Below, one piece after another: positions 27,419 to 36,474 of a stretch of 64,000 bases of DNA (position 1 is its first letter; each line of letters opens with the position of its first letter). The stretch spans positions 1 through 64,000 of the forward strand of contig JADJQN010000015.1 in the NCBI GenBank assembly GCA_016712745.1. The letters run 5' to 3'. The notes beneath the pieces were generated by a model that was not told the DNA's origin, did not search any database, and saw only the letters and a program-made list of their open reading frames with translations. The translations under genes were made by a program, and so were the position numbers. Source of the DNA: Sandaracinaceae bacterium. GTDB lineage: Bacteria > Myxococcota_A > Polyangia > Polyangiales > JADJQN01.

Positions 27419-28654
27419 ATGAGGGATCTTGCCCAGACCTTTCTCGACGCGCGTCGGACCACGGAGCAACTCGCTGCCTGCCTCTCCGAGGAGGACCAGC
27501 TTGTTCAAGCGATGCCGCTGGCCAGCCCGACGAAGTGGCATCGCGCGCACACGACTTGGTTCTTCGAGGAGTTCGTCCTCTCACCCGCGGGCTTTGCGCC
27601 CTACGACCCCCGCTTCGCCTACATCTTCAACTCCTACTACGACTTGGTCGGCGAGCGGGTCTCGCGGGAAAAGCGCGGGCTCTTGTCGAGGCCGTCGGCG
27701 CGCGAGATCGCCGAGTACCGGCGCACCGTTGACGAACAGGTCCTTCCCGTCCTCGAACGGGACCATCTCGTTCAGCGCCAAGGTGTCGCTCGTCTGGTGG
27801 AGCTCGGAATCAACCATGAAGAGCAGCACCAGGAACTGATCCTCACCGACATCCTGGCCGCCTTCTTCGAGAACCCGACGCAACCGGCATACCGGCCAGG
27901 AGCGGCGCCCGCGTCCAGGGCTCCGGCTCCGGAGCTCTCCTGGCATACCTTTGACGGGGGGCTAGTCGAGACCGGGATGCCGTCAGACGGCTTCGCTTTC
28001 GACAACGAGCGCCCGCGGCATCGAGTCTACCTGAGACCCTATTCGCTGGCGTCGCGTCCGATCACGGTCGGTGAAGTGAAGGCCTTCATCGCCGAGCGCG
28101 GCTATCACACGCCCTCGCTCTGGCTCGCGGACGGGTACGCGGTGGCTCGCGCACAAGCGTGGGAGGCGCCGCAGTACGCACGGACGAGCGGCGGTGTCTA
28201 CGAAGCCTTTTCGCTGCGCGGATGGCGCTCGCCTCGGGATGATGAGCCAGCGAGTCACTTGAGCTTCTGGGAGGCCGACGCCGTCGCGCGCTTCCTCGAT
28301 GCCAGACTCCCCACGGAAGCCGAATGGGAGCACGCTGCCGCGAACGCTGATCCGTCGGCAGGCAACTTCGTCGACGGCGAGCTTGTCCCGCGGCCCGGGC
28401 CCGGCACCGGGCTTGGCCAGCTGTTCGGCGACGTTTGGGAATGGACGCGATCGAGCCACGAGCCCTATCCCGGATACCGCCCGCCCGACGGCGCAATCGG
28501 CGAATACAACGGCAAGTTCATGGCGCAGCAAATGGTGTTGCGAGGCGGCTCCTGCCTAACCCCGCGCGGTCACCTGCGGCCGAGTTACCGCAACTTCTGG
28601 CATCCCGACACGCGCTTCCAGATGTCGGGCGCCCGTCTGGCGCGAGATCCGTAA
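27419..28654 (+). CDS. egtB: Ergothioneine biosynthesis protein EgtB-like sulfoxide synthase
   Basis: 411 residues. N-terminal DinB-like domain with the iron-binding pattern: KWHRAHTTWFFEEF and INHEEQHQELILTDIL (HxxxHxE). C-terminal FGE-sulfatase-type domain: AEWEHAAANADPSAGNF, FGDVWEWTRSSHEPYPGY and LRGGSCLTPRGHLRPSYRNF. EgtB joins a thiol to trimethylhistidine using O2. Start at 27419 is 14 bases after arsM. A related selenoneine enzyme (SenA) shares the fold, so the exact sulfur or selenium donor is open. Confidence 0.88.
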   Translation: MRDLAQTFLDARRTTEQLAACLSEEDQLVQAMPLASPTKWHRAHTTWFFEEFVLSPAGFAPYDPRFAYIFNSYYDLVGERVSREKRGLLSRPSAREIAEYRRTVDEQVLPVLERDHLVQRQGVARLVELGINHEEQHQELILTDILAAFFENPTQPAYRPGAAPASRAPAPELSWHTFDGGLVETGMPSDGFAFDNERPRHRVYLRPYSLASRPITVGEVKAFIAERGYHTPSLWLADGYAVARAQAWEAPQYARTSGGVYEAFSLRGWRSPRDDEPASHLSFWEADAVARFLDARLPTEAEWEHAAANADPSAGNFVDGELVPRPGPGTGLGQLFGDVWEWTRSSHEPYPGYRPPDGAIGEYNGKFMAQQMVLRGGSCLTPRGHLRPSYRNFWHPDTRFQMSGARLARDP

Positions 28655-28671
28655 CGAAGAGGAACAAAGCG

Positions 28672-28956
28672 ATGGCAAGAGCAACGTGGAACGGAGTGGT
28701 CATAGCCGAAAGCGACGACGTCGAAATCGTCGAAGGGAACGTGTACTTCCCTGCGTCGGCGGTGAAGCGCGAGCACATCCAGCCGAGCGAGCACCACACG
28801 GTGTGTAGCTGGAAAGGTGACTGCTCGTACTACGACGTGGTCGTGGGCGCGGACGTCAATCGCGATGCCGCATGGGTGTACCGGGACCCGAAGCCTGCGG
28901 CAGCCAATATTCGTGGGCGCATCGCGTTTTGGCGCGGCGTTCAGGTGGAGAGATGA
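28672..28956 (+). CDS. DUF427 family protein
   Basis: 94 residues with the whole DUF427 fold: VVIAESDDVEIVEGNVYFPA, TVCSWKGDCSYYDVVVG (the conserved C-x-W-K-G) and AWVYRDPKPAAANIRGRIAF. DUF427 proteins are small beta-rich proteins of unknown role, often near methyltransferases. It sits between egtB and egtD, and its stop overlaps the egtD start (ATGA). Confidence 0.9.
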   Translation: MARATWNGVVIAESDDVEIVEGNVYFPASAVKREHIQPSEHHTVCSWKGDCSYYDVVVGADVNRDAAWVYRDPKPAAANIRGRIAFWRGVQVER

Positions 28957-29921
28957 CCGCGCCGAAAGCGAGCCACCCGCTCGAAGGCCTTCTCGCGCCT
29001 CGCAAGTCGCTGCCCACCTGGTTGCTCTATGACGATGCCGGATGCGCCCTCTACGAGCGCATCACCACGCTGCCGGAGTACTACCTGACGCGCGCCGAAA
29101 CCGACGTGCTGACACGGCACTCCAATGACATTGTCGCCCTTGCGGCGGACGGCGGGGTGCGATTGTCGCTGGCGGAGATCGGCGCCGGCTCCGCTACGAA
29201 GACGGAGCTCCTGATCGCCGCGGCACTTGAGCGGCTGCACGCGTGTGAATACCTCGCGTGCGATATCGCTGCCGCACCCCTCGCGGCGGCGGCGACGCGC
29301 CTCCGCGCCAAGTATTCTGGTGTCCGTGTCGCGACCTTCGCCGGATCGCACCTCGACGCGAGACCGGCGCTCGCCTCGCTTTCGGGGCGCCAAGTGCTTC
29401 TCTTCTTGGGCAGCTCGCTCGGGAACTACCGCGACGCGGAGGCCATCGAGCTGCTCGGTGGCATGCGGCGTGCGTTGCGCGACGACGGCCTCCTCGTGCT
29501 CGGCACAGACCTGAAGAAGGACCCGTCGGTGATCCGCGCCGCCTATGACGACTCCGCGGGCGTCACGGCCGCGTTCACCAAGAACGTGCTCGTTCGACTC
29601 AATCGCGAGTTCGCGTGCGACTTTCGTGTAGAGCACTTTCGGCACGTCGCCGAGTGGGTCGAGGGGACGTCCAGCGTCGACGTCAGCCTCGAGGCGACTC
29701 GCCGCCAGACGGTGGTGCTTCGCGCGCTTGATCGTGAGGTGCTGTTCGTCGAGGGCGAGCGCGTCCACCTCGAGACCTGTGTGAAGTACGACGGTGCGCG
29801 CGTCGATCGGATCCTGCGCGAAGCCGGGTTTGCACGCGTGTGCGCGTATCTCGACGCAGAGGAGCGCTACGCGGTGCAGATCGCGACCGTGTTGCCCAGG
29901 CACCCGGGTGGCGCTCCATGA
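28953..29921 (+). CDS. egtD: L-histidine N-alpha-methyltransferase EgtD
   Basis: 322 residues. Methyltransf_33/EgtD signatures: LPTWLLYDDAGCALYERITT, LPEYYLTRAETDVL, LAEIGAGSATKTELLIAA, VLLFLGSSLGNYRDAEAIEL and FTKNVLVRLNREFACDF. EgtD trimethylates histidine to hercynine, the substrate of EgtB, so together they should make ergothioneine. Coupled to DUF427 by ATGA. Confidence 0.92.
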   Translation: MTAPKASHPLEGLLAPRKSLPTWLLYDDAGCALYERITTLPEYYLTRAETDVLTRHSNDIVALAADGGVRLSLAEIGAGSATKTELLIAAALERLHACEYLACDIAAAPLAAAATRLRAKYSGVRVATFAGSHLDARPALASLSGRQVLLFLGSSLGNYRDAEAIELLGGMRRALRDDGLLVLGTDLKKDPSVIRAAYDDSAGVTAAFTKNVLVRLNREFACDFRVEHFRHVAEWVEGTSSVDVSLEATRRQTVVLRALDREVLFVEGERVHLETCVKYDGARVDRILREAGFARVCAYLDAEERYAVQIATVLPRHPGGAP

Positions 29922-29945
29922 AGAATCCGCCGAGTGAATGACGGG

Positions 29946-29972
29946 TGTAACGGAACCTATCTGCGCGGGACT
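29946..29972 (+). promoter_or_regulatory. ECF-type promoter of P460/glycosyltransferase operon
   Basis: TGTAACG (29946-29952), 14 bases, GGGACT (29967-29972), 38 bases before the lipoprotein ATG. Confidence 0.75.
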
Positions 29973-30009
29973 GGAGAGCCAAATGCTCTCTCTTCAGAAA
30001 AGGTTCGCC

Positions 30010-30525
30010 ATGCGCAGTGTTATCTCCTCGCTCCTCATTCTCGTCACCGCAGTCGGGTGCGGCTCGCAATCGTCGGAGCCGGACGAGTCGACCGACGGTG
30101 GGGCGCTTCAGGCGGGTCCAGGAGCGTTCACGGAAGACTTCAGAATTAACCCTGACTTCGCGACGCGCATGGCCGCTCCCGTGGTCGGCACCAGCCCGCA
30201 CGGCGAGGTGCAGATCTGGTACTCCACGAACATCGAGTCCGTTCTCGGGGACGCCACGATCACTGTACTTCGCGGAACCGTAAGTATCAAGACGTCGAAC
30301 GGTGACGGCGTCGCTGGAGTCGATGCACTTGCGGTGATGATCAAGCAAGCTCCCGGCTACGACCCGGACAACGGAGACTGGCTCTACGAAATGCGAACGC
30401 CCGATGGGGTCGTGATGAACGACCCTGAATCGGGAATGCCCATGTCGGGCCGCATCCCGATGTGCATCCAGTGCCACCGCGGCTACCAGGAGACGGACTA
30501 TTTGGCCGGGACCTCCTTGAGGTAG
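30010..30525 (+). CDS. Cytochrome P460-like lipoprotein
   Basis: 171 residues (an in-frame ATG at 29983 is an alternative). Lipoprotein signal ISSLLILVTAVGC, then a P460-like domain ending IPMCIQCHRGYQETDYLAG with a CxxCH heme site and GDWLYEMRTPDGVVMND before it. P460 cytochromes oxidise hydroxylamine or NO, but many small ones have unknown substrates. First gene of a five-gene operon whose later members are envelope enzymes, so it should face the periplasm. Confidence 0.75.
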   Translation: MRSVISSLLILVTAVGCGSQSSEPDESTDGGALQAGPGAFTEDFRINPDFATRMAAPVVGTSPHGEVQIWYSTNIESVLGDATITVLRGTVSIKTSNGDGVAGVDALAVMIKQAPGYDPDNGDWLYEMRTPDGVVMNDPESGMPMSGRIPMCIQCHRGYQETDYLAGTSLR

Positions 30526-30528
30526 CCC

Positions 30529-31362
30529 ATGGTGAGGCCATCCACAGGACTATCCAATTCGTCGTCGCGTTCGGCGATAGCGGACAAGGACGAAGCAGGC
30601 GCTGATCACGGCTACGACCGACTCGCCGCGGTGATCCCCGCGCTGAACGAGGAAGGATCCGTCGGCGCAGTCGTCTCTGCGCTTCGAGCCCTCGGGGTGG
30701 GGCTAATTCTCGTCGCTGACAACGGTTCAACCGATCAAACCGCCGAAACAGCGCGCGCTGCCGGCGCCCAGGTCGTGAACGCCGTTCGCCGCGGGTACGG
30801 CTCTGCGTGCCTCGCCGCCCTCGCGGCGGTTCCGCATGACACCCGCGTGGTGGTGTTCTGCGACGCAGACGGCGCAGATGACCTCTCGCTCCTCCGCCGC
30901 GTCGTGGAGCCCGTCCTGCGCAAGGAGGCGGATCTCGTCATCGGCAGTCGCGCGCTGGGGAGGTCGGAGTCCGGCGCGCTGACACTGCCGCAGCGCGCTG
31001 GCAACTGGGTCGCATCCCAACTTCTTGGCGCGTTGTTCTCCGAGACCGTGACCGATCTCGGTCCTTTTCGAGCGATCAGCACCGACGCCCTGGAGCGCAT
31101 CGGCATGAGTGACCCCGCATTCGGGTGGACCGCGGAGATGCAGACGAAGGCGCTGCGCCTGGGTCTTCGCGTCCTCGAGGTGCCCGTGAACGCGCGCGCG
31201 AGAACTGCGGGCGCGAGCAAGATCTCCGGGCGGGCGATTCCGGTCCTCCGCGCTGGCTGGGCGATCCTCACGACCATTCTCTGGTACCGCGTGGCGCCGC
31301 TTCCGCAGCAGCGCGTCGCCCGCCGCTCCTCCGGAGAGGAGACGCAGACGTGCTCCCGATAA
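30529..31362 (+). CDS. Family-2 glycosyltransferase (polyprenyl-phosphate sugar synthase type)
   Basis: 277 residues. AAVIPALNEEGSVGAVVSAL, LILVADNGSTDQTAETARAA and VVFCDADGADDLSLLRRVVE (DADG metal site), resembling dolichol-phosphate mannosyl synthases without membrane anchors. Starts three bases after the P460 stop. Likely makes a lipid-linked sugar used by the next gene's GT87-like half. Confidence 0.82.
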   Translation: MVRPSTGLSNSSSRSAIADKDEAGADHGYDRLAAVIPALNEEGSVGAVVSALRALGVGLILVADNGSTDQTAETARAAGAQVVNAVRRGYGSACLAALAAVPHDTRVVVFCDADGADDLSLLRRVVEPVLRKEADLVIGSRALGRSESGALTLPQRAGNWVASQLLGALFSETVTDLGPFRAISTDALERIGMSDPAFGWTAEMQTKALRLGLRVLEVPVNARARTAGASKISGRAIPVLRAGWAILTTILWYRVAPLPQQRVARRSSGEETQTCSR

Positions 31363-34202
31363 TCAGCGCCGTCGCACTCGCAGTCTACGTCGCGGCAACG
31401 ACGGTCCTGGCCGTCTACGCCGTGCACTCCCTCTGGCTTCTCGTTCGCTTCCTGCGACGTCGGCGGGCCGCAGCGCTCGAGGCATCGGCCGAGCAGAGTC
31501 GGCCGCTGCCCGCCGTGCTGCCGACGGTGCTGGTGCAGCTGCCCGTCTACAACGAACGCGACGTCGTTGAGCGCCTGGTAGAGGCTGCCGGTCGCCTTCG
31601 ATGGCCAAGAGATCGGTTGCGCATCCAGCTGCTGGACGACAGCACCGACGACGCCGTGACGCTGGGAAGCGCTGCCATCAGAGTGCTCCGCAGCCAAGGC
31701 GTCGACGCTACAGTGCTGCGACGCACAAATCGCGTCGGTTTCAAGGCGGGCGCGCTCGCCGCCGGACTCGAAACGGACGCCAAGAATCCGGGAGGGGCTG
31801 CGGAGTTCGTCGCGATCTTCGATGCGGACTTCGTGCCCAACCCGGACTTCCTCGAAGTGGCGATCCGTCCGTTCCTGTCAGACGCCAGGCTCGGCCTTGT
31901 TCAGGGGCGATGGGAGCACCTGAATCGCGATGCGAACCGCCTGACGCGGGCCCAGGCGATCGGCATCGACGCGCACTTCGCGCTCGAGCAGGGCGCACGC
32001 GCGTGGTCCGGCCTCCCGATGAACTTCAACGGAACCTGCGGGATGTGGCGCGTCGCCGCGATCCACGACAGCGGCGGCTGGCAGCACGACACCCTTACCG
32101 AGGACATGGACCTCAGCTATCGGAGCCAGCTCCGTGGCTGGAAGTGTGCCTATCGCATCGACCTCGCGGTCCCAGGTGAGATCCCGGCCACCGCGTCTGC
32201 GTGGCGCGCGCAGCAGTTCCGATGGGCGAAGGGGTCCATCCAGACCGCGAAGAAGCTCCTCCCGAAGGTGTGGCGCTCGGAGTGGTCGCTTGCGCAGAAG
32301 CTTGCGGCCACGTTTCACACGACGCACTACCTCGTCCATCTGCTGATCGTGGCGAGCCTCATTGCTGCGCCCATCGCCATTCCGACCATGCACGGGCTGC
32401 CGGCAGCGGCCGTCGCGCTCGGAGCCGGACTCTTCGTCGTCGGCATCGGCGCGCCGCTCGTGCTGTACACGTGCGCGCAGTTCGTGCTGCGGGGCTGGCA
32501 AGCGTGGCGCCGGTTGTTGGATCTTCCGATCATCGCCGCGATCGGAACTGGGGTCGCGATCTCCAACTCGCGAGCCGTGTGGCAGGCGCTTCGCGGACGC
32601 GCGTCGGAGTTCGTCAGAACCCCCAAGCAGGGAGACCGAAGCGCGAGCAGCTATCTGCCGCCACTCGACAGCGGGTGGATCGAGCTCGTGAGCTGCGTCT
32701 GGGCGTCTTTGGGTGTCGCGGTAGGGGCGACCGGCGCTCGTCCCTGGATGGGCCTGGTCCTCGTGCTCTACGCCTCCGGGTTTGCCTGGATGGGGCTGTT
32801 GCTGCGCAGAGAGCGAGCTCGCGGCGGGGACGGTGTCCCGAACGCAGTCGCGTGGCTCGTGCCGCTCGGCGCGCTCATGACGATCGGGTACGGCGTGCTC
32901 GGCGCCGCCCCGGGGACCTGGCGTGACCGTCCGATCTTCTTCACAGCGATCGGATGTGCGCTCGGTGGTCTGTACCTCGCCAGCTGCATCGTCGTGCGTC
33001 GATTGCCGCTCGGTCGGTGGGGGCTCGGATGGATTGCCGGAGTCGCCATCCTCATTCGCCTCGCGACGCTGGGCGTCGCACCCTCCGATGACTTGAACCG
33101 ATACATCGTCGAGGGGACGCAGGTGCGCTTCGGCGAGAACCCCTACCTGGTGTCGCCCGCCCAGACGGCCGTCGGCGCAGAACTACCGAGCGGCGTGCTC
33201 AGCGGTGTCAACCATCCCAACTGGACTGCCATCTACCCGCCCGTAACCCTATTCGTCGAGGCGGCAGTTACGAGCGTTACCGTCGCTCCTCTCGGTTTCA
33301 AGGTTGTGATGCTCTTTGCCGAGTTGCTCGGCCTTTGGCTCATCTATCGGCTGCTCGCTCGCAACGGCCAACCTCGCGCTCTCGTGTTGCTCGCGGCTTG
33401 GAGTCCCCTCGGACCCTTGTTCGGTGTCGGCGAGGGACATCACGACTTCCTGATGGCGTCCCTCATCGCGGCGGCACTCTACCTTTGGGTTACAGACCGC
33501 GCACGCAGCGGTCTCGTCGCGGCGGCGCTCGCCGCGCTGATCAAGCCGTTCGCTGTGATCGCGCTTCTGGCGCGACTTGGTCTTCGTGACGCTCGCGGGT
33601 GGCTGCTCGCGGTCGTGGTGGCGGCGCTCGCATACGCTCCGTTTGCCGGTGCTGGAGAGTTGCTCTTTCAGAGCCTTGGTCGCTTCGGCGCAGAGATGCA
33701 CTTCCACGGCGTGCTCGAGCCCGTCGTTCGCGCGTGCGTCGGGGCGGTCACCGACCAAGCGGCCCTCCTACGCCCCCTGACGCTGGCGGTGCTGTCCGCG
33801 GTGTGGCTAGCGGCGAGCGCTTGGGTACTCTTTGCGGCTCGCAGACATGGTGGAGCGACGGTGGCGACGACGGCGGCTCGCCTCTTTGGCGTCCTGCTGG
33901 TGTGCCTGCCAACGCTTCATCCCTGGTATCTCGCCCCCGCAGCGCTGCTTCTCCCCTTTACACGCTCGTGGGCATGGATCGTCTGGATCGCCATGAGTCC
34001 TTCGTACTGGCTCCACGCGCTTGGCATGTCGGACTCCGTGTCATGGGTCGAACTGGGATGGGTGACCGCGCTCGCCCATGTGCCTGCGACCGTCATCTTG
34101 TTCGCCGAGATTATCCTCCTGCGAGTTCGAGAGACGGCTCAGCACGCCATGGCGGGTGCTGAGGTCGCGGCGCCGCAGGTGCACGTAGGCGGTGCGCAAT
34201 GA
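31350..34202 (+). CDS. Bifunctional GT2 (CESA/CslA-like) plus GT87-like polyprenol-sugar transferase
   Basis: 950 residues from a GTG at 31350, overlapping the preceding gene by 13 bases. N-terminal half (to about residue 500): processive GT2 with VLVQLPVYNERDVVERLVEA, FVAIFDADFVPNPDF, HDTLTEDMDLSYRSQLRGW and RAQQFRWAKGSIQTAKKLL, i.e. the D, DxD, TED and QxxRW motifs of CslA/cellulose-synthase-like enzymes, then membrane helices. C-terminal half (about 570-930): many hydrophobic segments with APSDDLNRYIVEGTQVRFGE and NHPNWTAIYPPVTLF, typical of DUF2029/GT87 mannosyltransferases. Fusion of a processive synthase with a lipid-sugar transferase suggests export and attachment of a glycan. Its ATG-side neighbour overlaps by four bases. 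Confidence 0.85.
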   Translation: MLPIISAVALAVYVAATTVLAVYAVHSLWLLVRFLRRRRAAALEASAEQSRPLPAVLPTVLVQLPVYNERDVVERLVEAAGRLRWPRDRLRIQLLDDSTDDAVTLGSAAIRVLRSQGVDATVLRRTNRVGFKAGALAAGLETDAKNPGGAAEFVAIFDADFVPNPDFLEVAIRPFLSDARLGLVQGRWEHLNRDANRLTRAQAIGIDAHFALEQGARAWSGLPMNFNGTCGMWRVAAIHDSGGWQHDTLTEDMDLSYRSQLRGWKCAYRIDLAVPGEIPATASAWRAQQFRWAKGSIQTAKKLLPKVWRSEWSLAQKLAATFHTTHYLVHLLIVASLIAAPIAIPTMHGLPAAAVALGAGLFVVGIGAPLVLYTCAQFVLRGWQAWRRLLDLPIIAAIGTGVAISNSRAVWQALRGRASEFVRTPKQGDRSASSYLPPLDSGWIELVSCVWASLGVAVGATGARPWMGLVLVLYASGFAWMGLLLRRERARGGDGVPNAVAWLVPLGALMTIGYGVLGAAPGTWRDRPIFFTAIGCALGGLYLASCIVVRRLPLGRWGLGWIAGVAILIRLATLGVAPSDDLNRYIVEGTQVRFGENPYLVSPAQTAVGAELPSGVLSGVNHPNWTAIYPPVTLFVEAAVTSVTVAPLGFKVVMLFAELLGLWLIYRLLARNGQPRALVLLAAWSPLGPLFGVGEGHHDFLMASLIAAALYLWVTDRARSGLVAAALAALIKPFAVIALLARLGLRDARGWLLAVVVAALAYAPFAGAGELLFQSLGRFGAEMHFHGVLEPVVRACVGAVTDQAALLRPLTLAVLSAVWLAASAWVLFAARRHGGATVATTAARLFGVLLVCLPTLHPWYLAPAALLLPFTRSWAWIVWIAMSPSYWLHALGMSDSVSWVELGWVTALAHVPATVILFAEIILLRVRETAQHAMAGAEVAAPQVHVGGAQ

Positions 34203-36474
34203 ACATGATCGCGCGATACCTCCACTGGCTTCATCTGCGATGGCCAGCGGGCACCGTCGAGAAGCTGCCGGAGTGCGACGAGGACGGCCGCACCACCATG
34301 CCCGGTGTGACCATCGTCGGCGATCTCGCCGGCGTCCCGCTCCTCAAGTTCGCACTCGAGAGCGGCGCGCGCGCCGCGCGGCGTATCGCGACCGAGCTGA
34401 GGCAGACCGACACCACCTCGTCGCGTTCGGACGTCGTCGATGTGCTGATCGTTGGCGGCGGCGTCGCCGGCATGGCTGCTGCGATCGAGTGCAGCAAGGC
34501 GCGGCTCGACTTCCGCGTGATCGAGGGCGCGGAGCCGTTCGCGACCGTCGCGAGTTTCCCTGCGAAGAAACCGATCTTCACCTACCCGACGGAGATGGAA
34601 CCGACTTCGACGCTCCAGGTGAGCGCCGAAGTGAAAGAAGGACTTCTCGACGAACTGAGAGCGCAGGCGGGTCACCACGACATTCCGATCGTCAAGGGGA
34701 CCGCGCGCCGCATCATCCGTGAAGGCGACTTCCTCAGGGTGGAGTTGGAGGCCGACCAAGCGCCGCTGCGTGCTCAGCGAGTGATCATCGCGCTGGGCAG
34801 AAGTGGGAACCACCGGAGGCTCGGCGTCGCCGGAGAGACCCGACCGCACGTGCTCCACCGCCTGATTGATCCCGCCAAACACTCTGGCGAACGTGTGGTC
34901 GTCGTCGGTGGAGGAGACAGCGCCGCCGAGGCGGCGCTCGCGCTCACGGAGGCCGGCGCCCGAGTGACCCTGGTGCATCGAGGTGAAGGGCTCACACGCG
35001 TCAAGCCGTCCACCGCGGCCCAAATCGAGGCCATGAGCCGGTCCGGGCACTTGGATGCGCGTCTCAAGTCGACGGTCGTCGAGATAGCGGAGAACTCCGT
35101 CGTGCTGAAGTCGGCACGCGGCGAGGCGTCTACGGTGGACGCGGACCGCGTCTTGGTCCTCATCGGGCGCGATGCGCCGCTCGAGTTCTTTCGTGCGTCT
35201 CGACTTCCGATCCGCGGCGAGCGCCGTGCCACACAGTGGCTCGGCGTGGCGGCGTTCGCGCTCTCCGCGGCGTTCTTGTACGCGATGAAGGCGTTCGGAG
35301 TGCTTTCGGACGTCTGGTGGCATCCGTCGAATCTTGCCCGCTCATGGCTTTCGACGCGCGCCACGGAGACGTCGAGCACGCTTTCGACAGCCATCGCAGC
35401 CTCAGCGTCCAACGGCATCGGCTTCTACATCACGCTCTTGTACTGCATCGCCGTGGTCGTCTTCGGCGTTGCGAGGATTCGCCGCCGCCGAACGCCCTAC
35501 GTATTCAGACAGACGCTGACGCTGATGCTCATTCAGTGCCTTCTGCTCTTCGTCCTTCCGGAGATCCTGTTGCCCTGGTTCGGTCGCCTCGGTGCATGGG
35601 ACGATGGCATTTGGAAGTCGATCGCCGATGCACTCTTCCCACTCGCTGACTACGACGCAAACGGGCGCGAGTATTGGCGCGCCTACGGCTTCGTGTTGGC
35701 GTGGCCGCTGTTTGTTTGGAACGTGTTCACCGCGCAGCCTCACACCGTGTGGCTCATCATCAGCTGCGTCCAGACCTTCGTCATCATCCCCCTCATCGTC
35801 TGGCGTTGGGGTAAGGGGGCGTACTGCGGATGGATCTGCTCGTGCGGAGCGCTCGCGGAGACGATGGGGGACCGGCACCGCGAGAAGATGCCTCACGGCC
35901 GAGGGTGGAACCGGCTGAATGCGCTCGGGCAGGTGCTCCTCCTCGTCGCCTTCGGAATGTTGCTCCTTCGTGTGACGAGCTGGACCACGGGCAGCGCGCT
36001 GAGCATTGCGTGGTCCGACGGCTTGCTCGTCCGCGGTTGGAAGCCAGTGGTCGACTTCGCACTCGCGGGAGCACTGGGAACGGGGCTGTACTTTGGTTAC
36101 TCCGGGCGCCTGTGGTGTCGCTTCGCCTGTCCGCTCGCGGCGCTTATGCACATCTACGGGCGGTTCTCGCGGTTCAGGATCATCGCTGACGGCAAGAAGT
36201 GCATCTCCTGCAGTGCGTGCACTGCGACCTGCCACCAGGGATCGACGTCATGGGCTTTGCGAGCCGTGGCGTACCAATGGAGGATCCGCAGTGCGTCCGG
36301 TGCTCCGCGTGCGTCGCGGTCTGTCCTACCGGGGTCCTCGAGTTTGGCCAGGTGAATCGGAATGGCGAGCTCATCTCGGTCGATCGGCTGATCGCGAGCT
36401 CCACTCTCCACGCCGAACGCCGCCGTGCCGCGGCGGCTCACGCGGCTGTACGAGCATCTGGAGGACGATCATGA
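34199..36474 (+). CDS. FAD disulfide-reductase-like domain fused to a membrane polyferredoxin, one frameshift
   Basis: About 758 residues once a missing base near 36236 is allowed. N-terminal FAD/NAD(P) module: VDVLIVGGGVAGMAAAIECS, GERVVVVGGGDSAAEAALAL and VDADRVLVLIGRDAPL; no CxxC active site is seen. Then about six membrane helices and cluster motifs of the NosR/YccM type: GAYCGWICSCGALAE, GRLWCRFACPLAALMHIYG, KKCISCSACTATCH and, after the shift, PQCVRCSACVAVCPTGVLEF (two 4Fe-4S sets). It looks like an NAD(P)H-to-periplasm electron relay. Possible partner: the P460 lipoprotein of the same operon. Confidence 0.82.
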
